Shown: positions 8,620 through 18,152, counted from the stretch's first letter. The stretch is DNA of 64,000 bases from Streptomyces marokkonensis (GCF_008312835.1 NZ_VSKS01000025.1:38727-102726); one strand, 5' to 3'. The notes: generated by a model from the sequence alone, not told the origin. Made by a program: numbers and translations.

Positions 8620-10275
8620 CTACGCGTCGTACAGGTCGGCCTTGCGCGGCGAAGCGTCCTGCACCGCCGTGCTGAGGAACGACGACCGGGAACCGAACTT
8701 CTCGGTGTCCACCCCGTTCTCCGCCAGCACCTTGATCGCCGCCGAGTGCACCACCCGCAGCACCGGCGCGGCCGCACGCAACGCGTCGTCCGCCATGAAC
8801 CGGTGCCGCCACGGCTTGTCCGCCCACGCGTGACGCAGACCGAACGGCTCCGGCAGGGTCAGCTTGCCGCCGAGCCAGTACAGCAGCGGCGGGTACCAGG
8901 TCAGCGGGGCCCGGGCGGTCAGACGTACCACCTCGTCCGGGTCGACCAGCGGGAGCTTCACCTTCCGGGTCTCCCAGAACTTGATCGACTTCTGGACCTC
9001 CTTCTCCTTGGCCGCCGGCTTCGAGGTGAACAGGGAGTGCACCGGCCCCAGAGCGTGCCCGGTGACCTCGATGCGCAGCGTCTCGTGCAGCACGGTCACC
9101 GTGATCAGCATGGTGATCACCAGCTGGCCGTCCCACAGCGTCCACTGCACTCCCAGGTAGTGCCGGTCGCCCGCGCCGAACTGCTGCTTGTTGCAGATCT
9201 CCTGTATGGCGTGGGACTTGATCTGGTACGCCTCGACGTCCGTGCCCTCGGGCCGGGACACCGCGTCGGCGTTCTCGCCGATGGGCGTCACGATCCAGTG
9301 CCGTACGGACGGCTTGGGGAAGCCACCGGTGTGCAGCGGCCCGCGCTCCAGCATCCGCAGGCGGTCGTAGATGGCCTTGATGACGTCCCAGCTGCGGAAC
9401 GGGTTGATCTCCCGGTCCGGGTCGGCCTGCACCAGGTCCTCGGCGAGCTGCCAGCTGCCCCAGCGTGTGCCCATGCCGAGTATGCCCTTGGGCCCGGCGT
9501 AGAACACGGAGTTGGACTGCTGCTCGGCGCTGAGCCGGGCCAGCGACTGCCGCAGCTGCTCGGCCGCCGTCTCACCGGGGCTGGAGGGGACCGCCTCGGG
9601 CACCTTGGCGCCGACGCTGCTCCCGGAGAGCAGACCGCTCCACCGCTCGCGCAGATCCCTCGCCGTGCGTTCGCAGATCCGCTTGGCCCAGAACCAGCCC
9701 ACCACGGGGGCGACCACCGAAGCGCGCGCGTACCAGCCCCAGAAGCCCTCGAACGGCATGCGGATCAGGAACAGCACGGCGAGGCCGCCCACCGCGACCA
9801 GCAGGGTGGTGGCCAGCGCGCCGGCCCGTTTGTCCTCGCGCCTGGACATCGTCGTACGGATCTGGAAGACCAGCAGCCACACGAGGAGACCGGGCAGGAA
9901 CAGCAGTCCGCACAGGACCATGACGGCGCTCAGCCAGTTGTCCCGCTCGCGGCGGATGCGGTGCGCCGCCAGCGCGTGCTCCACCACCACCTGCGGCTGG
10001 GTGCCGAAGGACTGGATGAGCGGCGCGCGGCCGGAACCGAGCATCCGGTCGATGACGGCCCGGGAGAACGCCTCGCCCAGGTTCGGCCGGAACAGCTTGA
10101 TCCTGGGCTTGCCGACGGCCGACTTGTGCCACTCGTTGTTGGCCTTGAGTATCTCGTCGGCCTCGTTGTCCCGGTACACCGCCGAGGCCAGCGCGAACGT
10201 CGGCGTCTGCCCCTCGTCCCCCGTGCGCGGCACCTGCGGACCGAAGAACTCCGCGTAACCGCTCTCAACGGTCAT
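8620..10275 (-). CDS. Multi-pass membrane protein of unknown function
   Basis: The 551-residue protein has a soluble N-terminus (about 1-112) and three hydrophobic segments near residues 115-138, 152-172 and 178-197. A large C-terminal part follows, with one further hydrophobic stretch (GQLVITMLITVTVL). I recognise no enzymatic motif. The start at 10275 follows a G-rich but weak ribosome binding site. It runs in the same direction as the upstream EF-G2 gene, 219 bases away, with a terminator hairpin in the gap. Together they separate the HIT gene from pgsA. Confidence 0.8.
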   Translation of the reverse strand: MTVESGYAEFFGPQVPRTGDEGQTPTFALASAVYRDNEADEILKANNEWHKSAVGKPRIKLFRPNLGEAFSRAVIDRMLGSGRAPLIQSFGTQPQVVVEHALAAHRIRRERDNWLSAVMVLCGLLFLPGLLVWLLVFQIRTTMSRREDKRAGALATTLLVAVGGLAVLFLIRMPFEGFWGWYARASVVAPVVGWFWAKRICERTARDLRERWSGLLSGSSVGAKVPEAVPSSPGETAAEQLRQSLARLSAEQQSNSVFYAGPKGILGMGTRWGSWQLAEDLVQADPDREINPFRSWDVIKAIYDRLRMLERGPLHTGGFPKPSVRHWIVTPIGENADAVSRPEGTDVEAYQIKSHAIQEICNKQQFGAGDRHYLGVQWTLWDGQLVITMLITVTVLHETLRIEVTGHALGPVHSLFTSKPAAKEKEVQKSIKFWETRKVKLPLVDPDEVVRLTARAPLTWYPPLLYWLGGKLTLPEPFGLRHAWADKPWRHRFMADDALRAAAPVLRVVHSAAIKVLAENGVDTEKFGSRSSFLSTAVQDASPRKADLYDA

Positions 10276-10456
10276 TCCCGCCCCCGATCGCCGCGACTGT
10301 CGTCTTGCGGCCTTCCCGACTTCCGTCCTGCGCACACCTGTTGATCAGGTCCTCAGCGTATCCGCAGCCGGTGCCGTCCGTCGGCGTACTGCCCAAGCGG
10401 CCCACCGGTACGGAGTGAAGCGTTCCGAGATCGCGCCGGAACGAGACGCGTACGCG

Positions 10457-10485
10457 GGCGCCCGCCGGGTTTCCCGGCGAGCGCC
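10457..10485 (-). terminator. Terminator after the EF-G2 gene
   Basis: A 13-bp GC-rich stem with one mismatch (10457-10469 with 10473-10485) has a three-base loop. It lies 9 bases beyond the stop of the minus-strand EF-G2 gene. There is no U-run, as is usual in this organism. Confidence 0.6.
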
Positions 10486-10494
10486 CGGCGCCGG

Positions 10495-12693
10495 CTACGC
10501 GGCCTTGCGCGCCTCCTCCTTGACCCGTTCCGCGACCTGCGGCGGCATGGGCTCGTGCCGCGCGTAGCGGCGGCTGAAGCGGGCGGTGCCGTGCGACAGG
10601 GAGCGCAGGTCGACGGCGTACCGGCCGATCTCGATCTCCGGGACCTCGGCCTTGACGACGGTGCGTCCGCCGGCCGACTGCTCGGTGCCGAGCACCCGCC
10701 CGCGCCGGCCGGACAGGTCGCTCATCACGGCGCCGACGTAGTCGTCGCCGACCAGGACACTCACCTCGGCCACCGGCTCCAGCAGATGGATCCTCGCGTC
10801 CGACGCGGCCTCCCGCAGGGCCAGCGCGCCCGCCGTCTGGAACGCGGCGTCGGAGGAGTCCACCGAGTGCGCCTTGCCGTCCAGCAGGGTCACCCGCACG
10901 TCGACGAGCGGATGTCCCGCGGCGACTCCCTTGGCGGCTTGCGCCCTGACGCCCTTCTCCACCGACGGGATGAACTGCCGCGGCACCGCGCCGCCGACCA
11001 CCTTGTCCACGAACTCGATGCCCGAGCCGTTCGGCAGCGGCTCCACCTCGATCTCGCAGATGGCGAACTGCCCGTGGCCGCCGGACTGTTTGACGTGCCG
11101 GCCGCGCCCGGCCGCCCTGCCGCCGAAGGTCTCCCTGAGCGACACCCGGTGCGGTACGACGTCCACCTGGACGCCGTACCGGCTGCGCAGCCGCTCCAGC
11201 GCCACGTCCGCGTGCGCCTCGCCCAGGCACCACAGCACCACCTGGTGGGTGTCCTGGTTCTGTTCCAGCCGCATCGTCGGGTCCTCGGCGACCAGCCGGG
11301 CCAGTCCCTGCGAGAGCTTGTCCTCGTCCGGCTTGCTGTGCGCCTGGATGGCGAGCGGCAGCAGCGGATCGGGCATCTCCCAGGGCTCCATGAGCAGGGG
11401 GTCGTCCTTGGCGGACAGGGTGTCCCCGGTCTCCGCCCGGCTCAGTTTCGCCACACACGCGAGATCGCCCGCGATGACGTGCGACACCGGACGCTGCTGC
11501 TTGCCGAACGGTGTGGACAGGGCCCCGATCCGCTCGTCGACGTCGTGGTCCTCGTGGCCCCGGTCGGCCAGCCCGTGTCCGGAGACGTGGACGGTCTGGT
11601 CGGCGCGCAGGGTGCCGGAGAAGACCCGGACCAGCGAGATCCGGCCGACGTACGGGTCGGAGGAGGTCTTCACCACCTCCGCGACCAGGGGGGCGTCGGG
11701 GTCGCACGGCTCGAGCTCACGGGGCCTGCCGTCCACCGTGGTCACGCTCGGGGTGCCGTGCTCCAGCGGGGTCGGGAAACCGCGGGTGATCAACTCCAGC
11801 ACCTCGACCGTGCCGAGTCCCTGGCGGGCGCCGTCGGTGGCGGGGGCGGCGGCCAGGACGGGGAAGAAGACCCCGCGCGCGACCGCCCGCTCCAGATCCT
11901 CGATCAGCGTCCTGACGTCGACCTGCTCACCGCCGAGATAGCGGTCCATGAGGGTCTCGTCCTCGCTCTCGGCGATGATCCCCTCGATCAGCCGGCCCCG
12001 GGCCTCCTCGATCAGGGGCAGCTGCTCCTCGCCGGGCTCGGACTCCTTGCGCTCGCCGCCGGAGTAGTCGAACAGCTTCTGCGACAGCAGCCCGATCAGA
12101 CCGTGCACCGGCGCGTGCCCTTCGTGTCCCTCGGGGCCGCGCAGCGGCAGGTACAGCGGCAGCACGGCGTCGGGGTCGTCCCCGCCGAAGGCCTCGGCGC
12201 AGATCCGGGTCATCTCCTCGAAGTCCGCGCGGGCCGCCTCCAGGTGCGTGACGACGATGGCGCGCGGCATGCCGACCGCCGCGCACTCGTCCCACACCAT
12301 CCGGGTCGAGCCGTCCACGCCGTCCGAGGCCGAGACGACGAAGAGGGCCGCGTCCGCCGCTCGCAGACCGGCCCTGAGTTCCCCGACGAAGTCGGCGTAT
12401 CCGGGGGTGTCCAGCAGGTTGACCTTGATGCCGTCCCATTCGAGGGGCACCAGGGAGAGCTGTACCGAGCGTTGCTGCCGGTGCTCGATGTCGTCGTAGT
12501 CGGAGACGGTGCCGCCGTCCTCCACGCGGCCCGCCCGGTTCACGGCCCCCGCGGTCAGCGCGAGAGCCTCCACCAGTGTCGTCTTGCCCGATCCGGAGTG
12601 GCCGACCAGCACCACATTCCGTACGGACGTGGGATGGCCGGCCGCCTGTGCCCTGCCGGCGGCCCCGGGGTGTGTGTGCGCCTTGTCGCCCAT
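10495..12693 (-). CDS. Elongation factor G-like protein EF-G2, degenerate GTPase
   Basis: The 732-residue protein has the EF-G domain order: an N-terminal G domain with P-loop GHSGSGKTT (31-39), domain II, then domains III-V ending in a basic tail. Key GTPase residues are altered. DTPGH of EF-G is DTPGY (95-99), so the catalytic His is Tyr, and the NKxD base-recognition motif is THLE (149-152). Actinobacteria commonly carry such a second EF-G beside the translating one. Its role is unknown; ribosome binding with slow or absent GTP hydrolysis is an inference. The ATG follows GGGAGG. Confidence 0.9.
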   Translation of the reverse strand: MGDKAHTHPGAAGRAQAAGHPTSVRNVVLVGHSGSGKTTLVEALALTAGAVNRAGRVEDGGTVSDYDDIEHRQQRSVQLSLVPLEWDGIKVNLLDTPGYADFVGELRAGLRAADAALFVVSASDGVDGSTRMVWDECAAVGMPRAIVVTHLEAARADFEEMTRICAEAFGGDDPDAVLPLYLPLRGPEGHEGHAPVHGLIGLLSQKLFDYSGGERKESEPGEEQLPLIEEARGRLIEGIIAESEDETLMDRYLGGEQVDVRTLIEDLERAVARGVFFPVLAAAPATDGARQGLGTVEVLELITRGFPTPLEHGTPSVTTVDGRPRELEPCDPDAPLVAEVVKTSSDPYVGRISLVRVFSGTLRADQTVHVSGHGLADRGHEDHDVDERIGALSTPFGKQQRPVSHVIAGDLACVAKLSRAETGDTLSAKDDPLLMEPWEMPDPLLPLAIQAHSKPDEDKLSQGLARLVAEDPTMRLEQNQDTHQVVLWCLGEAHADVALERLRSRYGVQVDVVPHRVSLRETFGGRAAGRGRHVKQSGGHGQFAICEIEVEPLPNGSGIEFVDKVVGGAVPRQFIPSVEKGVRAQAAKGVAAGHPLVDVRVTLLDGKAHSVDSSDAAFQTAGALALREAASDARIHLLEPVAEVSVLVGDDYVGAVMSDLSGRRGRVLGTEQSAGGRTVVKAEVPEIEIGRYAVDLRSLSHGTARFSRRYARHEPMPPQVAERVKEEARKAA

Positions 12694-12869
12694 GATCCTG
12701 CCTCCCGTGCACGGTGAGGTCACTGTGGGCGCGGACCCGCGGAATCCGCGTGCGGTGCGGCTCCGGCGACGCCCGCGGTCATTCGAGCTTTGCACTCCCG
12801 TCACGGCGCGTCCATACGAGGGACGGGATCCCGCCGGGTGCCCGGCCACCGCCCGCACCCGCGCGTGGC

Positions 12870-12875
12870 TACGAT
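12870..12875 (+). promoter_or_regulatory. Candidate -10 element for pgsA in the divergent EF-G2/pgsA gap
   Basis: TACGAT fits the TAnnnT consensus 57 bases before the pgsA ATG, within the 238-base gap that should also hold the EF-G2 promoter. No convincing -35 is seen, and nothing else in the gap is recognisable. Confidence 0.35.
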
Positions 12876-12931
12876 TGGGCCCGCCGGTGGCCAGCAGGGG
12901 CCATGCGGCCACACCGACCGTCGGGAAGGCC

Positions 12932-13603
12932 ATGCTGAACAAGTACGCGCGTGCATTCTTCACGCGTGTCCTCACACCGTTCGCCGCGTTTCTCATCCGG
13001 CGGGGGGTCAGCCCTGACACGGTCACGCTCATCGGCACCGCCGGTGTGGTCGCGGGCGCGCTGGTCTTCTACCCCATGGGCGAGTTCTTCTGGGGCACGG
13101 TCGTGATCACGCTGTTCGTGTTCTCCGACCTGGTCGACGGCAACATGGCCCGCCAGCTCGGCCGGTCCAGCCGCTGGGGCGCCTTCCTGGACTCCACCCT
13201 GGACCGGGTCGCCGACGGGGCCGTCTTCGGCGGCTTCGCCCTGTGGTACGCGGGAGGCGGCGACGACAACGTGCTGTGCGCGGTGTCGATCTTCTGCCTG
13301 GCCAGCGGCCAGGTGGTGTCGTACACCAAGGCGCGCGGCGAGTCGATCGGCCTGCCGGTCGCCGTCAACGGTCTGGTCGAGCGGGCCGAGCGGCTGGTGA
13401 TCTCGCTGGTCTCGGCCGGTCTCGCGGGCCTGCACGCCTTCGGTGTGCCGGGCATCCAGTACCTGCTGCCGGTCGCGCTGTGGGTCGTCGCCGTCGGCAG
13501 CCTGGTCACGCTGATCCAGCGGGTCGTCACCGTGCGCCGGGAGTCCGCCGAGGCGGAGGCCGCGGAGCGGCAGGAGACCCGGGGGAGCGAGGCCGCGACG
13601 TGA
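12932..13603 (+). CDS. pgsA: Phosphatidylinositol phosphate synthase (CDP-alcohol phosphatidyltransferase)
   Basis: This membrane enzyme joins CDP-diacylglycerol with inositol phosphate, the first step to phosphatidylinositol and its mannosides. Its 223 residues contain the CDP-OH-P signature: DLVDGNMAR, then G and two Asp residues in GAFLDSTLD, with several membrane helices around it. The next genes (acyltransferase, PimA) fix the specificity to inositol rather than glycerol. The start follows GGGAAGG. The stop overlaps the GTG of the acyltransferase gene. Confidence 0.9.
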   Translation: MLNKYARAFFTRVLTPFAAFLIRRGVSPDTVTLIGTAGVVAGALVFYPMGEFFWGTVVITLFVFSDLVDGNMARQLGRSSRWGAFLDSTLDRVADGAVFGGFALWYAGGGDDNVLCAVSIFCLASGQVVSYTKARGESIGLPVAVNGLVERAERLVISLVSAGLAGLHAFGVPGIQYLLPVALWVVAVGSLVTLIQRVVTVRRESAEAEAAERQETRGSEAAT

Positions 13604-14538
13604 GGGCCCAGGAGCGGCTCACCGACGCCCTGTACGGCGCCGGCTGGGGCACCGTCAGGAAACTCCCCGAGCCGGTCGCCGTCCGCCTCGGGAGGACCAT
13701 CGCCGACCTCACGTGGAAGCAGCGCGGCAAGGGCGTGCTCCGGCTGGAGAGCAACTACGCGCGGGTCGTGCCGGACGCGGGGCCGGAGCGGCTGGCCGAG
13801 CTCTCCCGTGCGGGCATGCGGTCGTACCTGCGCTACTGGATGGAGTCCTTCCGGCTGCCCGCCTGGAGCGCCGAGCGCATCGCCGACGGCCTCGACGTCA
13901 AGGACCTCCACCACCTGAACGACGGCATGGCGGCCGGCAAGGGCGTCGTCCTGGCGCTGCCGCACCTCGCCAACTGGGACCTCGCAGGCGCCTGGGTCAC
14001 CACCAGGCTGGGCATCCCGTTCACCACCGTCGCCGAGCGCCTGAAGCCGGAGACGCTGTACGACCGGTTCGTCGCCTACCGGGAGGGCCTCGGCATGGAG
14101 GTGCTCCCGCACAGCGGCGGCTCCGCCTTCGGCACGCTGGCCCGGCGGCTGCGCGACGGCGGACTGGTCTGCCTGGTGGCCGACCGGGATCTGTCCACCT
14201 CCGGGGTCGAGGTCGACTTCTTCGGCGAGACCGCCCGGATGCCGGCCGGTCCCGCCCTGCTGGCCCAGCAGACCGGGGCCCGGCTGCTGCCGGCGACCCT
14301 CTGGTACGACGGCCCGATGATGCGCGGCCGGGTCCATCCGCCGGTCGAGGTCCCCGGGTCGGGTACGCGGCCCGAGAAGACGTCCGTCATGACACAGGCG
14401 CTGGCCGACGCCTTCGCCTCGGGGATCGCCGACCATCCGGAGGACTGGCACATGCTGCAGCGCTTGTGGGTCAAGGACCTCGATCCCCCGCGGGACCCCG
14501 CGGCCGCCCCCGAGAAGGACCAGAAGGGGACCTCGTGA
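13600..14538 (+). CDS. PatA-like phosphatidylinositol mannoside acyltransferase
   Basis: The 312-residue protein belongs to the lysophospholipid/lauroyl acyltransferase-like family. It shows the H-x4-D catalytic motif as HLANWD in LPHLANWDLAG, and a conserved MPAGPALLAQQTG substrate segment. Mycobacterial PatA (Rv2611c), encoded in the same place between pgsA and pimA, acylates the mannose of PIM1 or PIM2. GTG overlaps the pgsA stop, and the gene's own stop overlaps the pimA GTG, so the three are translationally coupled. Confidence 0.88.
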   Translation: MRAQERLTDALYGAGWGTVRKLPEPVAVRLGRTIADLTWKQRGKGVLRLESNYARVVPDAGPERLAELSRAGMRSYLRYWMESFRLPAWSAERIADGLDVKDLHHLNDGMAAGKGVVLALPHLANWDLAGAWVTTRLGIPFTTVAERLKPETLYDRFVAYREGLGMEVLPHSGGSAFGTLARRLRDGGLVCLVADRDLSTSGVEVDFFGETARMPAGPALLAQQTGARLLPATLWYDGPMMRGRVHPPVEVPGSGTRPEKTSVMTQALADAFASGIADHPEDWHMLQRLWVKDLDPPRDPAAAPEKDQKGTS

Positions 14539-15698
14539 GGATCGGCATCGTCTGCCCGTACTCCTGGGACGTACCGGGTGGTGTCCAGTTCCACATCCGC
14601 GACCTGGCCGAGTACTTCATCCGCCTCGGGCACCAGGTGTCCGTCCTCGCCCCGGCCGACGACGACACCCCGCTGCCGCCGTACGTCGTCTCGGCCGGCC
14701 GCGCGGTGCCGGTGCCGTACAACGGCTCGGTGGCCCGGCTCAACTTCGGTTTCCTGTCCGCCGCGCGGGTGCGGCGCTGGCTGCACGAGGGCTCCTTCGA
14801 CGTCGTCCACATCCACGAGCCGACGTCCCCCTCGCTCGGTCTGCTGACCTGCTGGGCGGCCGAGGGGCCGATCGTCGCCACGTTCCACACCTCCAACCCG
14901 CGCTCCCGCGCGATGATCGCCGCGTACTCGATCCTCCAGGCCGCCCTGGAGAAGATCAGCGCGCGGATCGCGGTGAGCGAGTACGCCCGCCGCACCCTCG
15001 TCGAACACCTGGGCGGCGACGCGGTGGTCATCCCGAACGGCGTCGACGTCGACTTCTTCGCCAGGGCCGAGCCCCGGCCCGAGTGGCAGGGAGACACGAT
15101 CGGCTTCATCGGCCGGATCGACGAACCCCGCAAGGGTCTGCCGGTGCTGATGAAGGCGCTGCCGAAGATTCTCGCCGCCCGCCCGCGGACGCGGCTGCTG
15201 GTCGCCGGCCGGGGCGACGAGGAGGAGGCGGTCGAGTCACTGCCGCGGGAGCTGCGCCCGCGCGTGGAGTTCCTCGGCATGGTCAGCGACGAGGACAAGG
15301 CCCGCTTCCTGCGCAGCGTCGACCTGTACGTGGCGCCCAACACCGGGGGCGAGAGCTTCGGGATCATCCTGGTCGAGGCGATGTCGGCGGGGGCGCCGGT
15401 GCTCGCCTCCGACCTGGACGCGTTCGCGCAGGTCCTCGACGGCGGTGCGGCGGGCGAGCTGTTCGCCAACGAGGACGCGGACGCGCTCGCCGAGGCCGCG
15501 GTACGGCTCCTGGCCGACCCGGAGCGCCGCGCCGAACTGCGGAAACGGGGCAGCGCCCACGTCCGCCGGTTCGACTGGTCGACGGTCGGGGCGGACATCC
15601 TGTCGGTCTACGAGACGGTGACGGCCGGCGCGGCGGCGGTGGCGGCGGACGACCGGGCGACGGGCCTGCGGGCGCGGCTGGGCCTCGCACGGGATTAG
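14535..15698 (+). CDS. pimA: GDP-mannose:phosphatidylinositol alpha-mannosyltransferase PimA
   Basis: This GT4 glycosyltransferase adds the first mannose to phosphatidylinositol on the inner membrane face. Its 387 residues open with RIGIVCPYSWDVPGGVQ and contain PVPYNGSVARL, PNGVD and the donor-site ESFGIILVEAMSAG, all as in mycobacterial PimA. Two Rossmann halves with a basic, amphipathic N-domain fit membrane association. GTG overlaps the preceding stop. The gene's stop codon overlaps the left end of an inverted-repeat element. Confidence 0.92.
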   Translation: MRIGIVCPYSWDVPGGVQFHIRDLAEYFIRLGHQVSVLAPADDDTPLPPYVVSAGRAVPVPYNGSVARLNFGFLSAARVRRWLHEGSFDVVHIHEPTSPSLGLLTCWAAEGPIVATFHTSNPRSRAMIAAYSILQAALEKISARIAVSEYARRTLVEHLGGDAVVIPNGVDVDFFARAEPRPEWQGDTIGFIGRIDEPRKGLPVLMKALPKILAARPRTRLLVAGRGDEEEAVESLPRELRPRVEFLGMVSDEDKARFLRSVDLYVAPNTGGESFGIILVEAMSAGAPVLASDLDAFAQVLDGGAAGELFANEDADALAEAAVRLLADPERRAELRKRGSAHVRRFDWSTVGADILSVYETVTAGAAAVAADDRATGLRARLGLARD

Positions 15699-15838
15699 GG
15701 CCTGTCCGGCGGATCAGGCCGGAGGAAACGGGCGGTGCGTCGCAGCCGGGGCGAGCGGGGGAGCCGGCAACCGACGACAACGCCGCAGATGGGCGCACCA
15801 GACCCCGCGTCTTCGGCGTGATCCGCCGGACAGGCCCT
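15697..15838 (+). mobile_element. MITE-like element with 20-bp terminal inverted repeats
   Basis: AGGGCCTGTCCGGCGGATCA at 15697-15716 recurs as its exact complement at 15819-15838, giving a 142-base unit with no coding capacity. Pairing continues imperfectly inward for about eight bases. No convincing target-site duplication is seen at the flanks. The left end includes part of the pimA stop codon, so the unit could also act as its terminator. It may be a non-autonomous transposon remnant or an interspersed palindromic repeat. Confidence 0.6.
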
Positions 15839-15945
15839 GTTCCGGCGTTGCGGACGAGGCCGAGCGGGGGCCCGAGGGCACCCGGTGACGGCAGCGCGGG
15901 ACACCCGGCGACCCCGTGCGGGCGCCCCCGGTAGCCTTGCCGCCC

Positions 15946-16488
15946 GTGACCGCAACCCTCATCTGGATCCTCGTCGCCCTCGTCGCCATCGGCCTCTATC
16001 TGAGCTGGACGGCGGGGCGGCTGGACCGGCTGCACGCCCGCATCGACGCCGCCCGCGCCGCGCTCGACGCGCAACTGCTGCGCCGCGCCTCCGTGGCACA
16101 GGAACTGGCCACCTCGGGCGTGCTCGACCCCGCCGCCTCGATCGTGCTCTACGAGGCCGCGCACGCCGCGCGGCAGGCGGAGGAGGAGCAGCGCGAGGTC
16201 GCCGAGAGCGAGCTGACCCAGGCGCTGCGCGCGGTCTTCGCCGACGCGCACCAGGTGGACGCGGTCAGGGAGGTGCCCGGGGGAGAGGAAGCGGCCCTGG
16301 AACTCGCCGAGGCGGTCCGCAGGGTGCCGATGGCCCGCCGCTTCCACAACGACGCCGTACGGGCCGCACGTGCCCTGCGGCGGCACCGCAAGGTGCGCTG
16401 GTTCCGGCTGGCCGGGCACGCGCCCTTCCCCTTGGCCTTCGAGATGGACGACGAGCCGCCGGCCGCCCTGATCGAGCGGGCGGCGTAA
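15946..16488 (+). CDS. LemA-like single-pass membrane protein
   Basis: The 180-residue protein has one N-terminal membrane helix ([17 protein letters not shown]) followed by long Arg/Ala/Glu-rich helices ([17 protein letters not shown]) and an [15 protein letters not shown] segment that resembles the core of LemA proteins. The function of LemA is not established. The GTG has no evident ribosome binding site and follows TAGCCT by 8 bases, so a leaderless transcript is plausible. It lies between the pimA and pdxS units. Confidence 0.7.
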   Translation: MTATLIWILVALVAIGLYLSWTAGRLDRLHARIDAARAALDAQLLRRASVAQELATSGVLDPAASIVLYEAAHAARQAEEEQREVAESELTQALRAVFADAHQVDAVREVPGGEEAALELAEAVRRVPMARRFHNDAVRAARALRRHRKVRWFRLAGHAPFPLAFEMDDEPPAALIERAA

Positions 16489-16624
16489 GGGCGGATCCGG
16501 TCACGGGGCGGAGCGCCGCCGACCGAAAAGGATCCACCGGGTGCGTATTGGCCCTTGCTGTGGCCTGGTCCGCTCACGTTTCCTCGGTGCTGCAGAAACC
16601 CCCTTCCCCTCAGCGAGGTCACAC

Positions 16625-17536
16625 GTGTCCAGCACGCTCTCCGAAAACCAGGGTCCCGAGACCGGCACCGCCCGTGTGAAGCGCGGCATGGCCGAGCAGC
16701 TCAAGGGCGGCGTGATCATGGACGTCGTCACGCCGGAGCAGGCGAAGATCGCCGAGGACGCGGGCGCCGTCGCCGTCATGGCCCTGGAGCGGGTCCCGGC
16801 CGACATCCGCAAGGACGGCGGCGTGGCCCGCATGTCCGACCCGGACATGATCGAGGGCATCATCGACGCGGTCTCCATCCCCGTGATGGCCAAGTCCCGC
16901 ATCGGCCACTTCGTCGAGGCCCAGGTGCTGCAGTCGCTCGGCGTCGACTACATCGACGAGTCCGAGGTCCTCACCCCGGCCGACGAGGTCAACCACTCCG
17001 ACAAGTGGGCGTTCACCACCCCCTTCGTCTGCGGTGCCACCAACCTGGGCGAGGCCCTGCGCCGTATCGCCGAGGGCGCCGCCATGATCCGCTCCAAGGG
17101 CGAGGCCGGCACCGGCAACGTCGTGGAGGCCGTGCGCCACCTGCGCCAGATCAAGAACGAGATCGCCAAGCTGCGCGGCTTCGACAACAACGAGCTGTAC
17201 GCCGCCGCCAAGGACCTGCGCGCCCCGTACGAGCTGGTCAAGGAGGTCGCCGAGCTGGGCAAGCTCCCCGTCGTGCTGTTCTCCGCCGGTGGCGTGGCCA
17301 CCCCGGCCGACGCCGCGCTGATGCGTCAGCTCGGTGCCGAGGGCGTCTTCGTCGGCTCCGGCATCTTCAAGTCCGGCGACCCGGCCAAGCGCGCCGCGGC
17401 CATCGTCAAGGCGACCACCTTCTACGACGACCCGAAGATCGTCGCGGACGCGTCCCGCAACCTCGGCGAGGCCATGGTCGGCATCAACTGCGACACCCTG
17501 CCCGAGGCCGAGCGCTACGCCAACCGCGGCTGGTAG
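16625..17536 (+). CDS. pdxS: Pyridoxal 5'-phosphate synthase, synthase subunit PdxS
   Basis: PdxS is a barrel enzyme that makes PLP from ribose 5-phosphate, glyceraldehyde 3-phosphate and ammonia supplied by PdxT. The 303 residues contain [14 protein letters not shown] and [19 protein letters not shown], the most conserved PdxS segments, and a glycine-rich phosphate site ([12 protein letters not shown]). The GTG at 16625 gives the normal family length. pdxT follows after 7 bases. Confidence 0.97.
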   Translation: MSSTLSENQGPETGTARVKRGMAEQLKGGVIMDVVTPEQAKIAEDAGAVAVMALERVPADIRKDGGVARMSDPDMIEGIIDAVSIPVMAKSRIGHFVEAQVLQSLGVDYIDESEVLTPADEVNHSDKWAFTTPFVCGATNLGEALRRIAEGAAMIRSKGEAGTGNVVEAVRHLRQIKNEIAKLRGFDNNELYAAAKDLRAPYELVKEVAELGKLPVVLFSAGGVATPADAALMRQLGAEGVFVGSGIFKSGDPAKRAAAIVKATTFYDDPKIVADASRNLGEAMVGINCDTLPEAERYANRGW

Positions 17537-17543
17537 TCCGCCG

Positions 17544-18152
17544 ATGAGCGACGCACTTGTCATAGGCGTCCTGGCCCTCCAGGGCGACGTGCGGGAGCAC
17601 CTCGTCGCCCTGGCCGCGGCCGACGCCGTGGCCAGGCCGGTCAGGCGCCCCGAGGAACTCGCCGAGGTCGACGGCCTCGTCATCCCCGGCGGCGAGTCCA
17701 CCACGATCTCCAAGCTGGCCGTCCTCTTCGGCCTGATGGAGCCCCTGCGCGCGCTGGTGCGGGACGGCATGCCCGTCTACGGCACCTGCGCCGGCATGAT
17801 CATGCTGGCCGACAAGATCCTCGACCCCCGCTCGGGTCAGGAGACCGTCGGCGGCATCGACATGATCGTGCGCCGCAACGCTTTCGGACGGCAGAACGAG
17901 TCCTTCGAGGCGGCGGTCGACGTCAAGGGCGTCACCGGCGACCCGGTGGAGGGCGTCTTCATCCGCGCGCCCTGGGTGGAGTCCGTCGGTGCCGGTGCCG
18001 AAGTGCTCGCCGAGCACGGCGGACACATCGTCGCGGTGCGCCAGGGCAATGCCCTCGCCACCTCGTTCCACCCGGAACTGACCGGCGACCACCGCGTCCA
18101 CGCGCTGTTCGTCGACCTGGTACGGGCGAAGCGGACAGCCGAGTCCTTGTAG
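17544..18152 (+). CDS. pdxT: Pyridoxal 5'-phosphate synthase, glutaminase subunit PdxT
   Basis: PdxT hydrolyses glutamine and channels ammonia to PdxS. The 202 residues show the class I glutaminase triad: Cys in [10 protein letters not shown], and His and Glu in [14 protein letters not shown] in the N-terminal third lines the oxyanion region. It is the second gene of the pdxST operon. Its TAG stop overlaps a TAGGAT hexamer that may be the -10 of yebC. Confidence 0.96.
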   Translation: MSDALVIGVLALQGDVREHLVALAAADAVARPVRRPEELAEVDGLVIPGGESTTISKLAVLFGLMEPLRALVRDGMPVYGTCAGMIMLADKILDPRSGQETVGGIDMIVRRNAFGRQNESFEAAVDVKGVTGDPVEGVFIRAPWVESVGAGAEVLAEHGGHIVAVRQGNALATSFHPELTGDHRVHALFVDLVRAKRTAESL

